In this document: in pieces, positions 23,186 through 31,676 of the stretch
Layout: each line of letters begins with the position of its first letter
How positions within the stretch are numbered: the stretch's first letter is position 1
Assembly: GCF_900199205.1 (NCBI RefSeq)
Contig: NZ_OBMJ01000001.1
Span: 6,875,001 to 6,939,000 of the forward strand
Length of the DNA: 64,000 nucleotides
Origin: Streptomyces sp. 1331.2
GTDB lineage: Bacteria > Actinomycetota > Actinomycetes > Streptomycetales > Streptomycetaceae
Direction of reading: 5' to 3'
Made by a program: the position numbers and the translations under genes
Notes under the pieces: generated by a model
Database searches by the model: none
The model's input: only the letters and a program-made list of their open reading frames with translations
Told to the model about the DNA's origin: nothing

Positions 23186-25414
23186 CTACTTGCGGAAGGC
23201 CGTGCCGAAGCTGTCCCTGCCGCTGGTGTAGCCGGTGTTCTCCTCCTGGGCGGCCCGGCGGGCCACGTCGTCGAGGTAGTTGGGGTCGACGCCTGCGGTG
23301 CGCCCGGCGTCGCGGACCGCGTTGACGATCGCCTGCTGAGCGTTGGTCTCGGCGTTCTGCTTCGCCGCTACGGCCTCGTCGCTCGCGGCGTTGTGGGTGT
23401 CCACCTTGTAGCCGGCGGCGACGTTGTCCATGATCTGGTTGGCCACGTTGTCGACGCCCTCGCCGATCAGCGGTGCCCGCTCCTTCAACGCGTCACCGGC
23501 GAACGACCAGAGCTGGCCGGCGAGTTCCCGTTTGGTGTCGATCGCGGCGTTGTACTCGGCGTCGCTGGCGGCGTGCTTGTTGTACACCTCGTCGACCATC
23601 GCGCTGGTGATCAGGCCGTTGACCTGGCCGGCCGGCTTGGCGAGGTTCTCGACCGCCATGGCCATGTCCTTGTGCAGCTCGGGATGGGCGAAGACGTCCT
23701 GGATCTGGGCCGTGGTGTAGGCCTGCTGCCCGGCGGCGATCGCCGCGTAGGCGTCCGGGTTCCGGCCGAGCGTGCCGACCAGGCGCGTCACGGCGCCCTG
23801 GTCGAGGAGCTTCGACGTGCCGCCCGCCCCTTCCAGCGAGTCCTGGACGTCGCCGATGTAGTTGGCGGTCATGTTGCCGAGGCTGCCGTTGAGGTTCGCG
23901 AACTGTCCGCCGTTGAGGAGGTCCGGACCGTCGCCGGTACCGAATCTGTTCACGACCTGCTGCATGACGGACTTCATGTCCGCCGTGTGCTGCGGGAACT
24001 TGCCGTGCACGTCGTCCCACGCCCTACCCGTGGTCGCGGCCTCCAGGGCGTGGCCGAGGGAGGTGACGTCGAAGGGGTCGGCGGTGCCCGGGTTCGGCCG
24101 CGGCGGGTACTGCTGGTCGAGCAGCAGGGAGCGGGAGCCGCTGTCGGTGAGCATCTTGAGGTAGGTGTTCTCCCCGCCGGTGCTCTTGACCGTGCCGTCC
24201 GGGTTGTAGGTGGTCGGCGCGTCGTGGAAGAACTTGGTGGCCGCCTCCGGGCTGTGCCCGAGCGCGTCCAGGATCGAGGACATCGGGTTGATGCCCCGGA
24301 TGTTGCCGTCCTTGTCGGGCACGCCGATGAACTTGAGCTCGGTGAACGGGTACGTGGCCTTGGAGGCCGCGTCCCAGCGCATCGGGTTCTCGTTGGTCAG
24401 CTGGGTCACGTGCTCGGCGATCGGGTCGAGGAAGTGCGCGTCGTACTTCCCGTTCCGCAGGACGTTGGCCAGGATCTGGTAGCCGTACGGGCTGTGGGCG
24501 GGGTCGGCGCCCGCGGGGACGGGGATCTGCTTGGCGCCGGCGGCGCGCAGCCTGGTCTCCCAGTCGTCGGAGACGTGCGGCACCTGCTTGGAGTCGGTCG
24601 CGGTGGCGAGGGTGAGGCCCAGGTCCTTCTGGATGCCCTTGACCGCGGCGCTGCGGGCGGAACTGCCGCCGTAGTCCGCGCTCTGCGCCATCGCGCCGTA
24701 CTGGGCGAGGAAGGTCGCCGGGTCCTGCTTGCCGTAGAAGGAGGTCGCGAAGCGAGGGTCGCCGTTGTGGTGGTCCAGGATGCTCTGGAGGTGCTGGAGC
24801 TGGGCGTCGCTGGCGTTGGCTCCGAGGCCGAGGATGTAGGTGGCCTCCTTGGCCTCCTCCTCCGGGATGCCGCCGACCGGGGTGGCGTTGAACGTGCCGC
24901 TGTCGCTGCCGGTGTCGGTGCCCAGGGCGTTGGTGGCGGCGATGTCGGCCTCGGTGGCGCGGTCGAGCGCGTCGCCGATGGCCTTCGCGGCGGTCTCGGC
25001 CTTGGCCTTCCAGCTCTTGGCGTACTCGGGGTCGCGCTTGTCCTCCTGCGTCGTGGGCGGCGGCCAGTGCACCGCGCCCTCGCCGTCGACGGTGAGGCCG
25101 TCGGCGGTGGCGTTGTGCACCGCCGTGTCGAGGTCCTTCTTGGCGGCGGTGATCTCGTCGTGGGCGTCGCGGAGGGTCCTGGCGATGCCCGAGGCCTCCT
25201 CGAAGGCGGCGTGGATCTGGTCGCGGCCCCAGGTGAGCTTGGCGGTGGCGAGGCCCGCGGCGTCTCCGTGCCAGCCGGACTGCTGGACGGTGCCGATGAC
25301 CTCGTTCTGCATCCGCCGGGTGAGGTCCCAGTTGCGGACGAGGGTTTCGAAGTCGCCCGCCGCCGAACCGAGGCTGCCGAGGTCGACCTGCTGGAGCTGG
25401 TTGAACGTCACCAT
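23186..25414 (-). CDS. Large WXG-motif protein (DUF6571-like), candidate type VII-related protein
   Basis: 742-residue hydrophilic protein without signal peptide or membrane helix. The N-terminal ~110 residues are helical with a WHG (WXG) turn at residues 48-50 (VQQSGWHGDAAGLATAKLTW), like ESX-secreted helical hairpins. The remainder contains repeated Ala/Asn/Asp-rich helical segments, for instance LGHSPEAATKFFHDAPTTYN, HALEAATTGRAWDDVHGKFP and LVGTLGRNPDAYAAIAAGQQ, resembling streptomycete proteins annotated DUF6571. ATG at 25414 lies 31 bases after the smaller WXG-like gene. Secretion by a type VII system is inferred; no ESX machinery gene is in the window. Confidence 0.65.
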   Translation of the reverse strand: MVTFNQLQQVDLGSLGSAAGDFETLVRNWDLTRRMQNEVIGTVQQSGWHGDAAGLATAKLTWGRDQIHAAFEEASGIARTLRDAHDEITAAKKDLDTAVHNATADGLTVDGEGAVHWPPPTTQEDKRDPEYAKSWKAKAETAAKAIGDALDRATEADIAATNALGTDTGSDSGTFNATPVGGIPEEEAKEATYILGLGANASDAQLQHLQSILDHHNGDPRFATSFYGKQDPATFLAQYGAMAQSADYGGSSARSAAVKGIQKDLGLTLATATDSKQVPHVSDDWETRLRAAGAKQIPVPAGADPAHSPYGYQILANVLRNGKYDAHFLDPIAEHVTQLTNENPMRWDAASKATYPFTELKFIGVPDKDGNIRGINPMSSILDALGHSPEAATKFFHDAPTTYNPDGTVKSTGGENTYLKMLTDSGSRSLLLDQQYPPRPNPGTADPFDVTSLGHALEAATTGRAWDDVHGKFPQHTADMKSVMQQVVNRFGTGDGPDLLNGGQFANLNGSLGNMTANYIGDVQDSLEGAGGTSKLLDQGAVTRLVGTLGRNPDAYAAIAAGQQAYTTAQIQDVFAHPELHKDMAMAVENLAKPAGQVNGLITSAMVDEVYNKHAASDAEYNAAIDTKRELAGQLWSFAGDALKERAPLIGEGVDNVANQIMDNVAAGYKVDTHNAASDEAVAAKQNAETNAQQAIVNAVRDAGRTAGVDPNYLDDVARRAAQEENTGYTSGRDSFGTAFRK

Positions 25415-25445
25415 GTCTTCGTCGTGTCCCTGCTTCGCGCGGCCG

Positions 25446-25883
25446 TCAGGCCTTCGCACCCTGCTGGAAGCCGGCGCTGACGTCCGACTCGGTCTTGGCG
25501 TAGCTCTGCGAGGTGCTCTGGAGCCGGTTGCCGATGTCCTCGATGCTGCTGCGCAGGCCTTCCGCCTGGGCGGACCACGTCATCCACAGGCCCGTGAGCC
25601 CGGTGCCGAGGGACCACCCCTTGAGCGCGCCGGCTGCCGCGTTGACGTGCTCGCCGGGCTGGGACAGTTCGGTCTTGACCGAGTCGCGCAGGGCGAAGGC
25701 GTTCTGCGCCGCCTGCTGGAGCACCGCCGGGTTCGCCTTGACGGTCTGGCCGCCGCCCAGCGAGACCGGGGCGTCGTTGGCCCCGGCCAGGTCCGGGAAC
25801 TGCTTCTTCGCGTCCGCGGTCAGGTTCCCGTTGGCGTCGAACAGCCACGGATTCATCCGGCGCTCGAATTCGAGGTCCGCCAC
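25446..25883 (-). CDS. WXG100-like helical protein
   Basis: 145-residue protein, no signal peptide. The first third includes FERRMNPWLFDANGNLTADA, the second a helix ending ALKGWSLGTGLTGLWMTWSA with tryptophans at the helical turn, then QAEGLRSSIEDIGNRLQSTS. The helix-turn-helix outline and its place directly before a 742-residue WXG protein resemble paired ESX substrates. GTG at 25883 follows GGGGGG with 8-base spacing. Divergent from bioF across a 238-bp AT-richer region. Function unproven. Confidence 0.55.
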   Translation of the reverse strand: MADLEFERRMNPWLFDANGNLTADAKKQFPDLAGANDAPVSLGGGQTVKANPAVLQQAAQNAFALRDSVKTELSQPGEHVNAAAGALKGWSLGTGLTGLWMTWSAQAEGLRSSIEDIGNRLQSTSQSYAKTESDVSAGFQQGAKA

Positions 25884-26068
25884 TTCTCATTCCCCCCGGT
25901 TGAAGATCGACAAGGAGCGTAGCGAACGGGTGAGGACGAATTCCCCCGGTCTTTGCGAGAGCGTGATGAATTTTTTGCGCAACCAGAGGTTTGGGTGAGT
26001 TGAAAGTGGAATGCAGGTTAAATCCAAGTGAATCAAGCGGGGATTCGCCACGATGTGCCCCGCAAAGC

Positions 26069-26084
26069 TGTGCCGAGCGGCACA
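26069..26084 (+). promoter_or_regulatory. Candidate biotin operator upstream of bioF
   Basis: TGTGCCGAGCGGCACA has perfect 6-bp arms around GAGC and ends 37 bases before the bioF ATG. It is 13/16 identical to the palindrome upstream of bioB. The 185 bases to its left are unusually AT-rich for this genome and contain promoter-like TTGAAA and TTAAAT. Confidence 0.6.
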
Positions 26085-26121
26085 TTGCCCGGCCGGCGAC
26101 GACCGTGCCAGAGTGCCGGTC

Positions 26122-27321
26122 ATGAGCCACCCCCTCGCGTCCGAACCGCGCCCGTCCGTCCTCGCGCCCGAGAGCGTCTTCGACTGGCTCGACGAGGCCG
26201 CCGCGCTGCGTGCCGACGCCGGGCTGACGCGGACGCTGCGCAGCCGGGCGGCGGAGGACCCGGTGCTGGACCTCGCGGGGAACGACTACCTGGGGCTGAC
26301 CAGGCATCCGGTGGTGGCGCAGGCCGCGGCGAACGCCGCACTGCGGTGGGGCGGCGGGTCGACGGGCTCGCGGCTGGTGACCGGGACGACCGCGCTGCAC
26401 ACCGAACTGGAGCAGGAGCTGGCCGAGTTCTGCGGGGCCGAGGCGGCGCTGGTGTTCTCCTCCGGGTACACGGCCAACCTCGCCGCGCTCACCGCGCTCA
26501 CCGACCCGGACACCCTGATCGTCTCCGACGCCTACAACCACGCCTCGCTGATCGACGGCTGTCGGCTCTCCCGCGCCGACGTCCACCGCGCCCCGCACAG
26601 CGACCCGGCGGCGGTGGCCGAAGTGCTCGCCGGGCGGTCCCAGCGGCGGGCGCTGGTCGTCACCGACTCGGTGTTCTCGGTGGACGGCGACGCCGCCCCG
26701 CTGCCCGCCCTCTCCGAGGCCGCCCGCGCGCACGGCGCGGCCCTCCTGGTGGACGACGCGCACGGACTGGGCGTGCTCGGCCCCGGCGGCACCGGCGCCC
26801 TCGCGGCGGCCGGGCTCGCCGGGCGGCCCGACACCGTCGCCACCGCCACTCTCTCCAAGTCGCTCGGCTCCCAGGGCGGCGCCGTCCTCGGCCCGCGCCG
26901 GGTGATCCGACACCTCACCGAGACCGCCCGCACCTTCATCTTCGACACCGGCCTCGCCCCGGCCGCCGCCGGCGCCGCCCTCGCCGCGCTGCGCCTGCTG
27001 CGCGCCGAGCCCGCCCGGGCCGAGCGCGCCCGCGAGGTCGCCCGCACCCTCGCCCGGCAGCTCACCGCCGTCGGCCTGCACGCCTGCGAGCCGGAGGCGG
27101 CGGTGGTCTCGGTGCGGGCCCCCGGCCCGGAGGCCGCCGTCGCCTGGGCCGCCGACTGCCGCCGTGCGGGCCTCGCGGTGGGCTGCTTCCGCCCGCCGTC
27201 CGTCCCGGACGGCATCTCCCGCCTGCGGCTCACGGCCCGCGGCGACCTGACGGACGGCCAGATCGCCGACGCGGTCCGGATCATCGCCGCCCTGGCCCCG
27301 ACGGGCGCCCGCCACGGTTAG
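26122..27321 (+). CDS. bioF: 8-amino-7-oxononanoate synthase
   Basis: 399-residue PLP enzyme of the alpha-oxoamine synthase family, condensing pimeloyl thioester with alanine to give KAPA, the step before BioA. Conserved parts are DLAGNDYLGLTRHPVVAQAA, GGGSTGSRLVTGTTALHTEL, VFSSGYTANLAALTAL, SDAYNHASLIDGCRLSRA, VTDSVFSVDGDAAPL, LLVDDAHGLGVLG and TLSKSLGSQGGAVLG, where the lysine binds PLP. It has no fused pimeloyl module. ATG at 26122 was chosen over an upstream in-frame ATG at 26053 because the palindrome lies between them. It stands apart from bioBAD, but shares the operator sequence. Confidence 0.9.
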   Translation: MSHPLASEPRPSVLAPESVFDWLDEAAALRADAGLTRTLRSRAAEDPVLDLAGNDYLGLTRHPVVAQAAANAALRWGGGSTGSRLVTGTTALHTELEQELAEFCGAEAALVFSSGYTANLAALTALTDPDTLIVSDAYNHASLIDGCRLSRADVHRAPHSDPAAVAEVLAGRSQRRALVVTDSVFSVDGDAAPLPALSEAARAHGAALLVDDAHGLGVLGPGGTGALAAAGLAGRPDTVATATLSKSLGSQGGAVLGPRRVIRHLTETARTFIFDTGLAPAAAGAALAALRLLRAEPARAERAREVARTLARQLTAVGLHACEPEAAVVSVRAPGPEAAVAWAADCRRAGLAVGCFRPPSVPDGISRLRLTARGDLTDGQIADAVRIIAALAPTGARHG

Positions 27322-27369
27322 GGCCTGTCCGGCCGTCCGGCGAGACCTGGTCCGCCCGAGCAGACCGCC

Positions 27370-28020
27370 CTACGGCTGCCCCACCACCAGCAGCGCCTCC
27401 GCGCCGACCGGGCGGTAGCCGGCGGCCTGGAAGGCGCGGACGCTGGGGGCGTTGCCGGGGGCCTGCTGGGCCCAGACGGCGGCGCCCTCCGGCAGCAGGT
27501 GGCGGGCGGCGGTGGCCAGGGCACGGCCGAGGCCGCGGCCGGCGGCCCGCGGCTCGACCTCGATGGCGCACTCCCAGCGCCCGGCCACCCCGCGCCCGAG
27601 GATCAGCGTGCCGCCGTCGGTGGTGAACACCCGGACGTCCTCGCGGTAGCACAGGGCGCGGACCACCCGGGGGTGCTCCCGGTCCTGCACCTCCGCCAGC
27701 GGCAGCGGCGGTCCGCCCGGCAGACGGCCGGCGACCGACAGCAGGTCGATGTTGTTGACCACCCGCCCGGTGCGCTCGGCGAAGGCGGTCAGGAACGGCG
27801 GGCAGAGCGGCGCGGACAGCGGGTCGCCGGGGTCGGCGGCCAGCGCCGCGCGCACCCAGGCAGGGTCCTGGTCGGTGAAGACGACCGCGTGCGCCGCGAA
27901 GGACACCACCCCGACGTCGCGCGGCGAGGCCTGCGGCACCACCGTCACCGACCCGTCCGGCGGCGGGAACACCCCGCCCGCCGCGTCCGCCAGGATCTCC
28001 GCCAGCCCCCGAGCGCCCAT
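27370..28020 (-). CDS. GNAT family N-acetyltransferase
   Basis: 216-residue protein. The C-terminal half holds the GNAT core: IEVEPRAAGRGLGRALATAA is the acetyl-CoA loop (RGLGR) and GNAPSVRAFQAAGYRPVGAE the terminal helix-strand. The N-terminal ~90 residues, with SFAAHAVVFTDQDPAWVRAA, are not a standard GNAT element. Upstream sequence GGGAGGGGAGTC supports either ATG 28020 or GTG 28023. It lies 47 bases from the end of bioF, convergently. Substrate unknown. Confidence 0.7.
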   Translation of the reverse strand: MGARGLAEILADAAGGVFPPPDGSVTVVPQASPRDVGVVSFAAHAVVFTDQDPAWVRAALAADPGDPLSAPLCPPFLTAFAERTGRVVNNIDLLSVAGRLPGGPPLPLAEVQDREHPRVVRALCYREDVRVFTTDGGTLILGRGVAGRWECAIEVEPRAAGRGLGRALATAARHLLPEGAAVWAQQAPGNAPSVRAFQAAGYRPVGAEALLVVGQP

Positions 28021-28066
28021 CACGACTCCCCTCCCAGCCCGTCGCCGGTCCGTCGAAGGCGCCAGC

Positions 28067-29077
28067 CTACGGCCTGTTCTTCGCCCGGCTCGGCTGGACC
28101 CTGGTCGGCTCGCCCGCCGCCTTGGGGTGGTCGGGCGGGTAGGGGAGTTCGCCGAGGCCCTCGTCGTGCACCTGCTTCTCGTAGAGCTCCAGCAGGCCTT
28201 CCAGCCGGTACGCCTCGCCGTCCATCCCGGCGTTCAGGTCGCCGAGTTCGGCGAACCGGGCGGGGACGGTCCGCAGGTCGAAGTCCTCGGGGGAGGCGTC
28301 GTCCAGCTCCTCCCAGCGCAGCGGGGCGGAGGCGGTGGCGCGGGGCCGGGCGCGCAGCGAGTACGCGGAGGCGATGGTGCGGTCGCGGGCCATCTGGTTG
28401 TAGTCGACGAAGATCCGCTCGCCGCGTTCCTCCTTCCACCACGCGGTGGTGACCTTCCCCGGCATCCGCTGCTCCAGGACGCGCCCGAGCGCGATCACCG
28501 CGTGCCGTCCGTCGGTGAAGTTCCATTCGGGCGCCAGCGGCACGTACACGTGCAGTCCGCGCCCGCCGGAGGACTTGGGCCAGCCGCGCAGCCCGTACTC
28601 CTCCAGGAGGGCGCGCAGTTCGTGGGCGGCGCGGACGGCGTCGTGGAAGTCGGTGCCGGGCTGCGGGTCGAGGTCGATGCGCAGTTCGTCGACGTGGTCG
28701 GTGTCGGCGCGCCGCACCGGCCAGGGGTGGAAGGTGAGGCAGCCGAGGTTGGCCGCCCACAGGACGGCGGCCGGCTCGGTGGGGCAGATCTCGTCGGCGG
28801 AGCGGCCGCTGGGGAAGTTGATGCGGGCGGTGGGCAGCCAGTCCGGCAGCCCCTTGGGGGCCCGCTTCTGGTAGAAGAACTCGCCGTCCACGCCGTCCGG
28901 GAAGCGCTGCAGGGTGGTGGGCCGGTCGCGCAGGCCGCGCAGCACCCCCTCGGCGACGGCCAGGTAGTACTGCGCGACGTCCAGCTTGGTGAAGCCGCGC
29001 TCGGGGTAGTACACCTTGTCCGGGTTCGACAGCCGGACGGTGCGCCCGGCGACTTCCAGTTCCACGGCTGAGCCCAT
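28067..29077 (-). CDS. ligD: LigD-type DNA polymerase/primase domain protein (end joining)
   Basis: 336-residue archaeo-eukaryotic primase-fold polymerase like the polymerase module of bacterial LigD, here as a separate protein. Key motifs are LSNPDKVYYPERGFTKLDVA at the N-terminus, RIDLDPQPG with catalytic D135 and D137, and SGGRGLHVYVPL with H176. Family members fill gaps and add nucleotides or ribonucleotides during non-homologous end joining with Ku. No nuclease or ligase domain is attached. ATG at 29077 was chosen as the first residue of the conserved region. Divergent from an ATP-dependent ligase gene 65 bases away; Ku is not in the window. Confidence 0.88.
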   Translation of the reverse strand: MGSAVELEVAGRTVRLSNPDKVYYPERGFTKLDVAQYYLAVAEGVLRGLRDRPTTLQRFPDGVDGEFFYQKRAPKGLPDWLPTARINFPSGRSADEICPTEPAAVLWAANLGCLTFHPWPVRRADTDHVDELRIDLDPQPGTDFHDAVRAAHELRALLEEYGLRGWPKSSGGRGLHVYVPLAPEWNFTDGRHAVIALGRVLEQRMPGKVTTAWWKEERGERIFVDYNQMARDRTIASAYSLRARPRATASAPLRWEELDDASPEDFDLRTVPARFAELGDLNAGMDGEAYRLEGLLELYEKQVHDEGLGELPYPPDHPKAAGEPTRVQPSRAKNRP

Positions 29078-29142
29078 GCCCCTCACGCTAAGCGCCGTAC
29101 GGCCGCCGCGCGCCCCGAGCCGGTTGGCCCGAGGCTGGGACC

Positions 29143-30204
29143 ATGGACCTGCCCGTGATGCCGCCGGTGGCGCCGATGCTCGCCAAGTCGGTGGCCAAGA
29201 TCCCGCCCGGGATGCAGTACGAGGCCAAGTGGGACGGCTTTCGCACCATCGTGTTCCGCGACGGCGCCGAGGTGGAGCTCGGCAGCCGCACCGGCAAACC
29301 GCTGACCAGGTACTTCCCCGAACTGGTCGAGGCCCTGCAGCGGGAGCTGCCGCCGCGCTGCGTGCTGGACGGCGAGGTGGTGATCGTCCGCGAGGGCCGG
29401 CTGCGCTTCGAGGAGCTGCTGGAGCGCATCCACCCCGCCGCGAGCCGGGTGAAGCTGCTCGCGGAACGGACGCCGGCCTCCTTCGTCGCCTTCGACCTGC
29501 TCGCCCTCGGCGACGACTCCCTGCTGGACGAACCGCTGTCGGTGCGCCGCCCGGCCCTGGAGGCCGCGCTCGCCGACGCCGCCGACCCGGTCTTCACCGC
29601 CCCCGCCTCCACCGACCGAGGCCTCGCGCAGACCTGGTTCGCCGAGTACGAGGGCGCCGGGCTGGACGGGGTGGTGGCCAAGCCGCTGGACCAGCCGTAC
29701 CGGCCGGGGGAGCGGACCATGTTCAAGATCAAGCACGAGCGCACCGCCGACTGCGTGGTGGCCGGCTACCGCGAGCACAAGAGCGGCCCGGTCGTCGGCT
29801 CGCTGCTGCTCGGCATCCACGACGCGGACGGCAGGCTCCAGCACGTCGGGGTCTGCGCGGCCTTCCCGATGGCCCGCCGCCGCGAACTGGCCGAGGAGCT
29901 GGCCCCGCTCAGGATGGACGACCTCTCCCGGCACCCGTGGGGGGCCTGGGCGGAGGAGGCTGCGCACGCCGAGGGCCGGCTGCCCGGCGCGGTCAGCCGC
30001 TGGACGGGCGGCAAGGACCTCTCCTGGATCGCGCTGCGCCCGGAGCGGGTGGTCGAGGTGGCGTACGACCACATGGAGGGCACCCGCTTCCGGCACACCG
30101 CGCAGTTCCGCCGCTGGCGGCCGGACCGCACTCCGGAGAGCTGCACGTACGAGCAGTTGGAGGAGCCGGTCTCCTACGACCTCGGCAAGGTGCTGGGGAT
30201 CTGA
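29143..30204 (+). CDS. ligC: ATP-dependent DNA ligase (LigC-like)
   Basis: 353-residue ligase. Adenylation motif I EAKWDGFR places the nucleotide-accepting lysine at residue 29; motif III is in FVAFDLLAL, motif IV in GLDGVVAKPLDQPYRPGER and motif V in MFKIKHERTADCVV. The OB-fold C-terminal domain includes LLLGIHDADGRLQHVGVCAA and ends PEPVSYDL-like. No polymerase or nuclease module is fused. The partner polymerase is divergently encoded, so the two probably share a promoter region and act together in end joining or base-excision repair. Confidence 0.9.
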   Translation: MDLPVMPPVAPMLAKSVAKIPPGMQYEAKWDGFRTIVFRDGAEVELGSRTGKPLTRYFPELVEALQRELPPRCVLDGEVVIVREGRLRFEELLERIHPAASRVKLLAERTPASFVAFDLLALGDDSLLDEPLSVRRPALEAALADAADPVFTAPASTDRGLAQTWFAEYEGAGLDGVVAKPLDQPYRPGERTMFKIKHERTADCVVAGYREHKSGPVVGSLLLGIHDADGRLQHVGVCAAFPMARRRELAEELAPLRMDDLSRHPWGAWAEEAAHAEGRLPGAVSRWTGGKDLSWIALRPERVVEVAYDHMEGTRFRHTAQFRRWRPDRTPESCTYEQLEEPVSYDLGKVLGI

Positions 30205-30263
30205 CGGCACGAGGCGAGGGGCCCGACCCGGTCGAACCGGGTCGGGCCCCTCGCGTCGTGCCG
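30205..30263 (+). terminator. Very long bidirectional terminator hairpin
   Basis: A stem of about 27 bp with a single mismatch around a TCGA loop: arms start CGGCACGAGGCGAGGGGCCC and end GGGCCCCTCGCGTCGTGCCG. It lies directly after the ligase stop and 10 bases before the end of the convergent hydrolase gene, so it can stop transcription from both sides. Confidence 0.85.
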
Positions 30264-30272
30264 TGGTGGTGG

Positions 30273-31676
30273 TCAGGCCCGCACGGTGCTGGAGCTGTTG
30301 CCCGTCGGGAGCGAGGGCGTACCGCTGCCGGAGACGGTGGCCGAGGGCAGGCCCGAGGGGGAGCCCGAGGCCGGGGCCGACGGCGAACCCGAGGCCGACG
30401 GCGGGGCGGTCTCCGCCGGGAGGGCGTAGACGTTGTTCGGCGAGATGATCTTGGTGATCTCGTTGGCGAACAGGGTGGACGGCTCCTGGCCCTGGGAGAT
30501 CACATCGGTGTTCAGCAGCAGCACCATGGTGGCCTGGGCCTCCGGCATGTACACCGCCACGCTCTCGTAGCCCGGCATCGAGCCGTTGTGGCCGATCCAG
30601 CCGGCGTTGTTGAACACCCCGAAGCCGTAGGTGACGCCAGGGTCCGGGGTCGGCAGGAGCTTCATCCGCTCGGCCTGGGTGGCCGGGCTGATGATGGCGC
30701 CGGTGGCCATGGTCTTCGCCCAGCTCTCCAGGTCGGCGAGGGTGGTGATGACGGCTCCGGCGGTCCACGCCCAGGACGGGTTCCAGTTGGTGGCGTCCTG
30801 GACCGACCCGTCGGGCGTCTGGTTGGTGTAGCCGCGGGGGTGCGGGTCGGGGAGGGCCGAGTCCGTGGGGAAACTGGTCTTGCCCAGGGAGGCCGGCGTG
30901 AACACCTGGGCCTTGAGGAAGTCGCCGGCCGACTGCCCGCCGACCTTCTCGATCAGCTTGCCCAGCAGGATGTAGTTGCTGTTGTTGTACTGGTACTCGG
31001 TGCCGGGCGGGGACACGGCGGGGTGCTTGTAGCCGTAGGCGAGCAGTTGGTCCGGGGTGAACACGTGGTTCGGGTCGTTGATCAGCGTGCTCACGAAGTC
31101 CGGGTCGGAGCTGTACGGGAACAGCCCGCTGCGCATCTCGCCGAGCTCGCGGACGGTGATCCCGTCGCCGCCGGGGACGCCGTCCACGTACTTGGAGATC
31201 GGGTCGTCCAGCCCCACCTTGCCCTGGTCCACCAGGCGCAGGACGGCGGTCGCGGTGAAGGTCTTGCTCTCGCTGCCGATGCGGGTGTACATCCCGACGT
31301 CCATCGGCGCCTTGGTGGTCTTGTCGGCGACGCCGAAGGCCTTCTGGTAGGTGCCGCTCGGGGTGATGATCCCGACCGAGATGCCGGGGACGCCGTTCTG
31401 GCTGAGCACCCGCTGGATCGCGGCGTCCAGCTTGGCGGTGACGGCGGAGGTCAGCGGCACCACCGCGTTCGAGGACGCGCTCCCCGAGGTGCCGGGGCTC
31501 GCGGACGGGCTGAGCGCGGCCGGTTCGGCGGTGACCGCCGGGTCGGCGGCCTGCCGGGTGGTCGAGTCGCCGGAGCAGGCGGTGGCGGCCAGCAGGCCGG
31601 TCAGCGCGAGGGCGGCTCCTGCGGCCAGCCGGGCGGAGCGGGGAGCGGCCGGGCGGGGCCGTCGGGTGTGGGTCAT
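30273..31676 (-). CDS. Serine hydrolase lipoprotein, beta-lactamase class C / penicillin-binding fold
   Basis: 467-residue exported protein. Basic start, hydrophobic stretch (ARLAAGAALALTGLLAATAC) and a lipobox cysteine at about 34, then a Ser/Ala/Pro linker. The catalytic SxxK is IGSESKTF (S135, K138), the YxN motif is in YQYNNSNYILLG, and HxG is in GWIGHNGSMPGYES. A C-terminal Ser/Pro/Gly-rich tail of about 50 residues follows. Such D-Ala-D-Ala peptidase-like or esterase proteins act on cell-wall peptides or esters; true beta-lactamase activity cannot be inferred. ATG at 31676 gives a well-formed signal sequence. Confidence 0.85.
   Translation of the reverse strand: MTHTRRPRPAAPRSARLAAGAALALTGLLAATACSGDSTTRQAADPAVTAEPAALSPSASPGTSGSASSNAVVPLTSAVTAKLDAAIQRVLSQNGVPGISVGIITPSGTYQKAFGVADKTTKAPMDVGMYTRIGSESKTFTATAVLRLVDQGKVGLDDPISKYVDGVPGGDGITVRELGEMRSGLFPYSSDPDFVSTLINDPNHVFTPDQLLAYGYKHPAVSPPGTEYQYNNSNYILLGKLIEKVGGQSAGDFLKAQVFTPASLGKTSFPTDSALPDPHPRGYTNQTPDGSVQDATNWNPSWAWTAGAVITTLADLESWAKTMATGAIISPATQAERMKLLPTPDPGVTYGFGVFNNAGWIGHNGSMPGYESVAVYMPEAQATMVLLLNTDVISQGQEPSTLFANEITKIISPNNVYALPAETAPPSASGSPSAPASGSPSGLPSATVSGSGTPSLPTGNSSSTVRA

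Noticed and set aside
30273..31676. Beta-lactamase resistance gene
   Set aside because: SxxK, YxN and HxG are shared by D-Ala-D-Ala peptidases and esterases. Nothing indicates beta-lactam hydrolysis.
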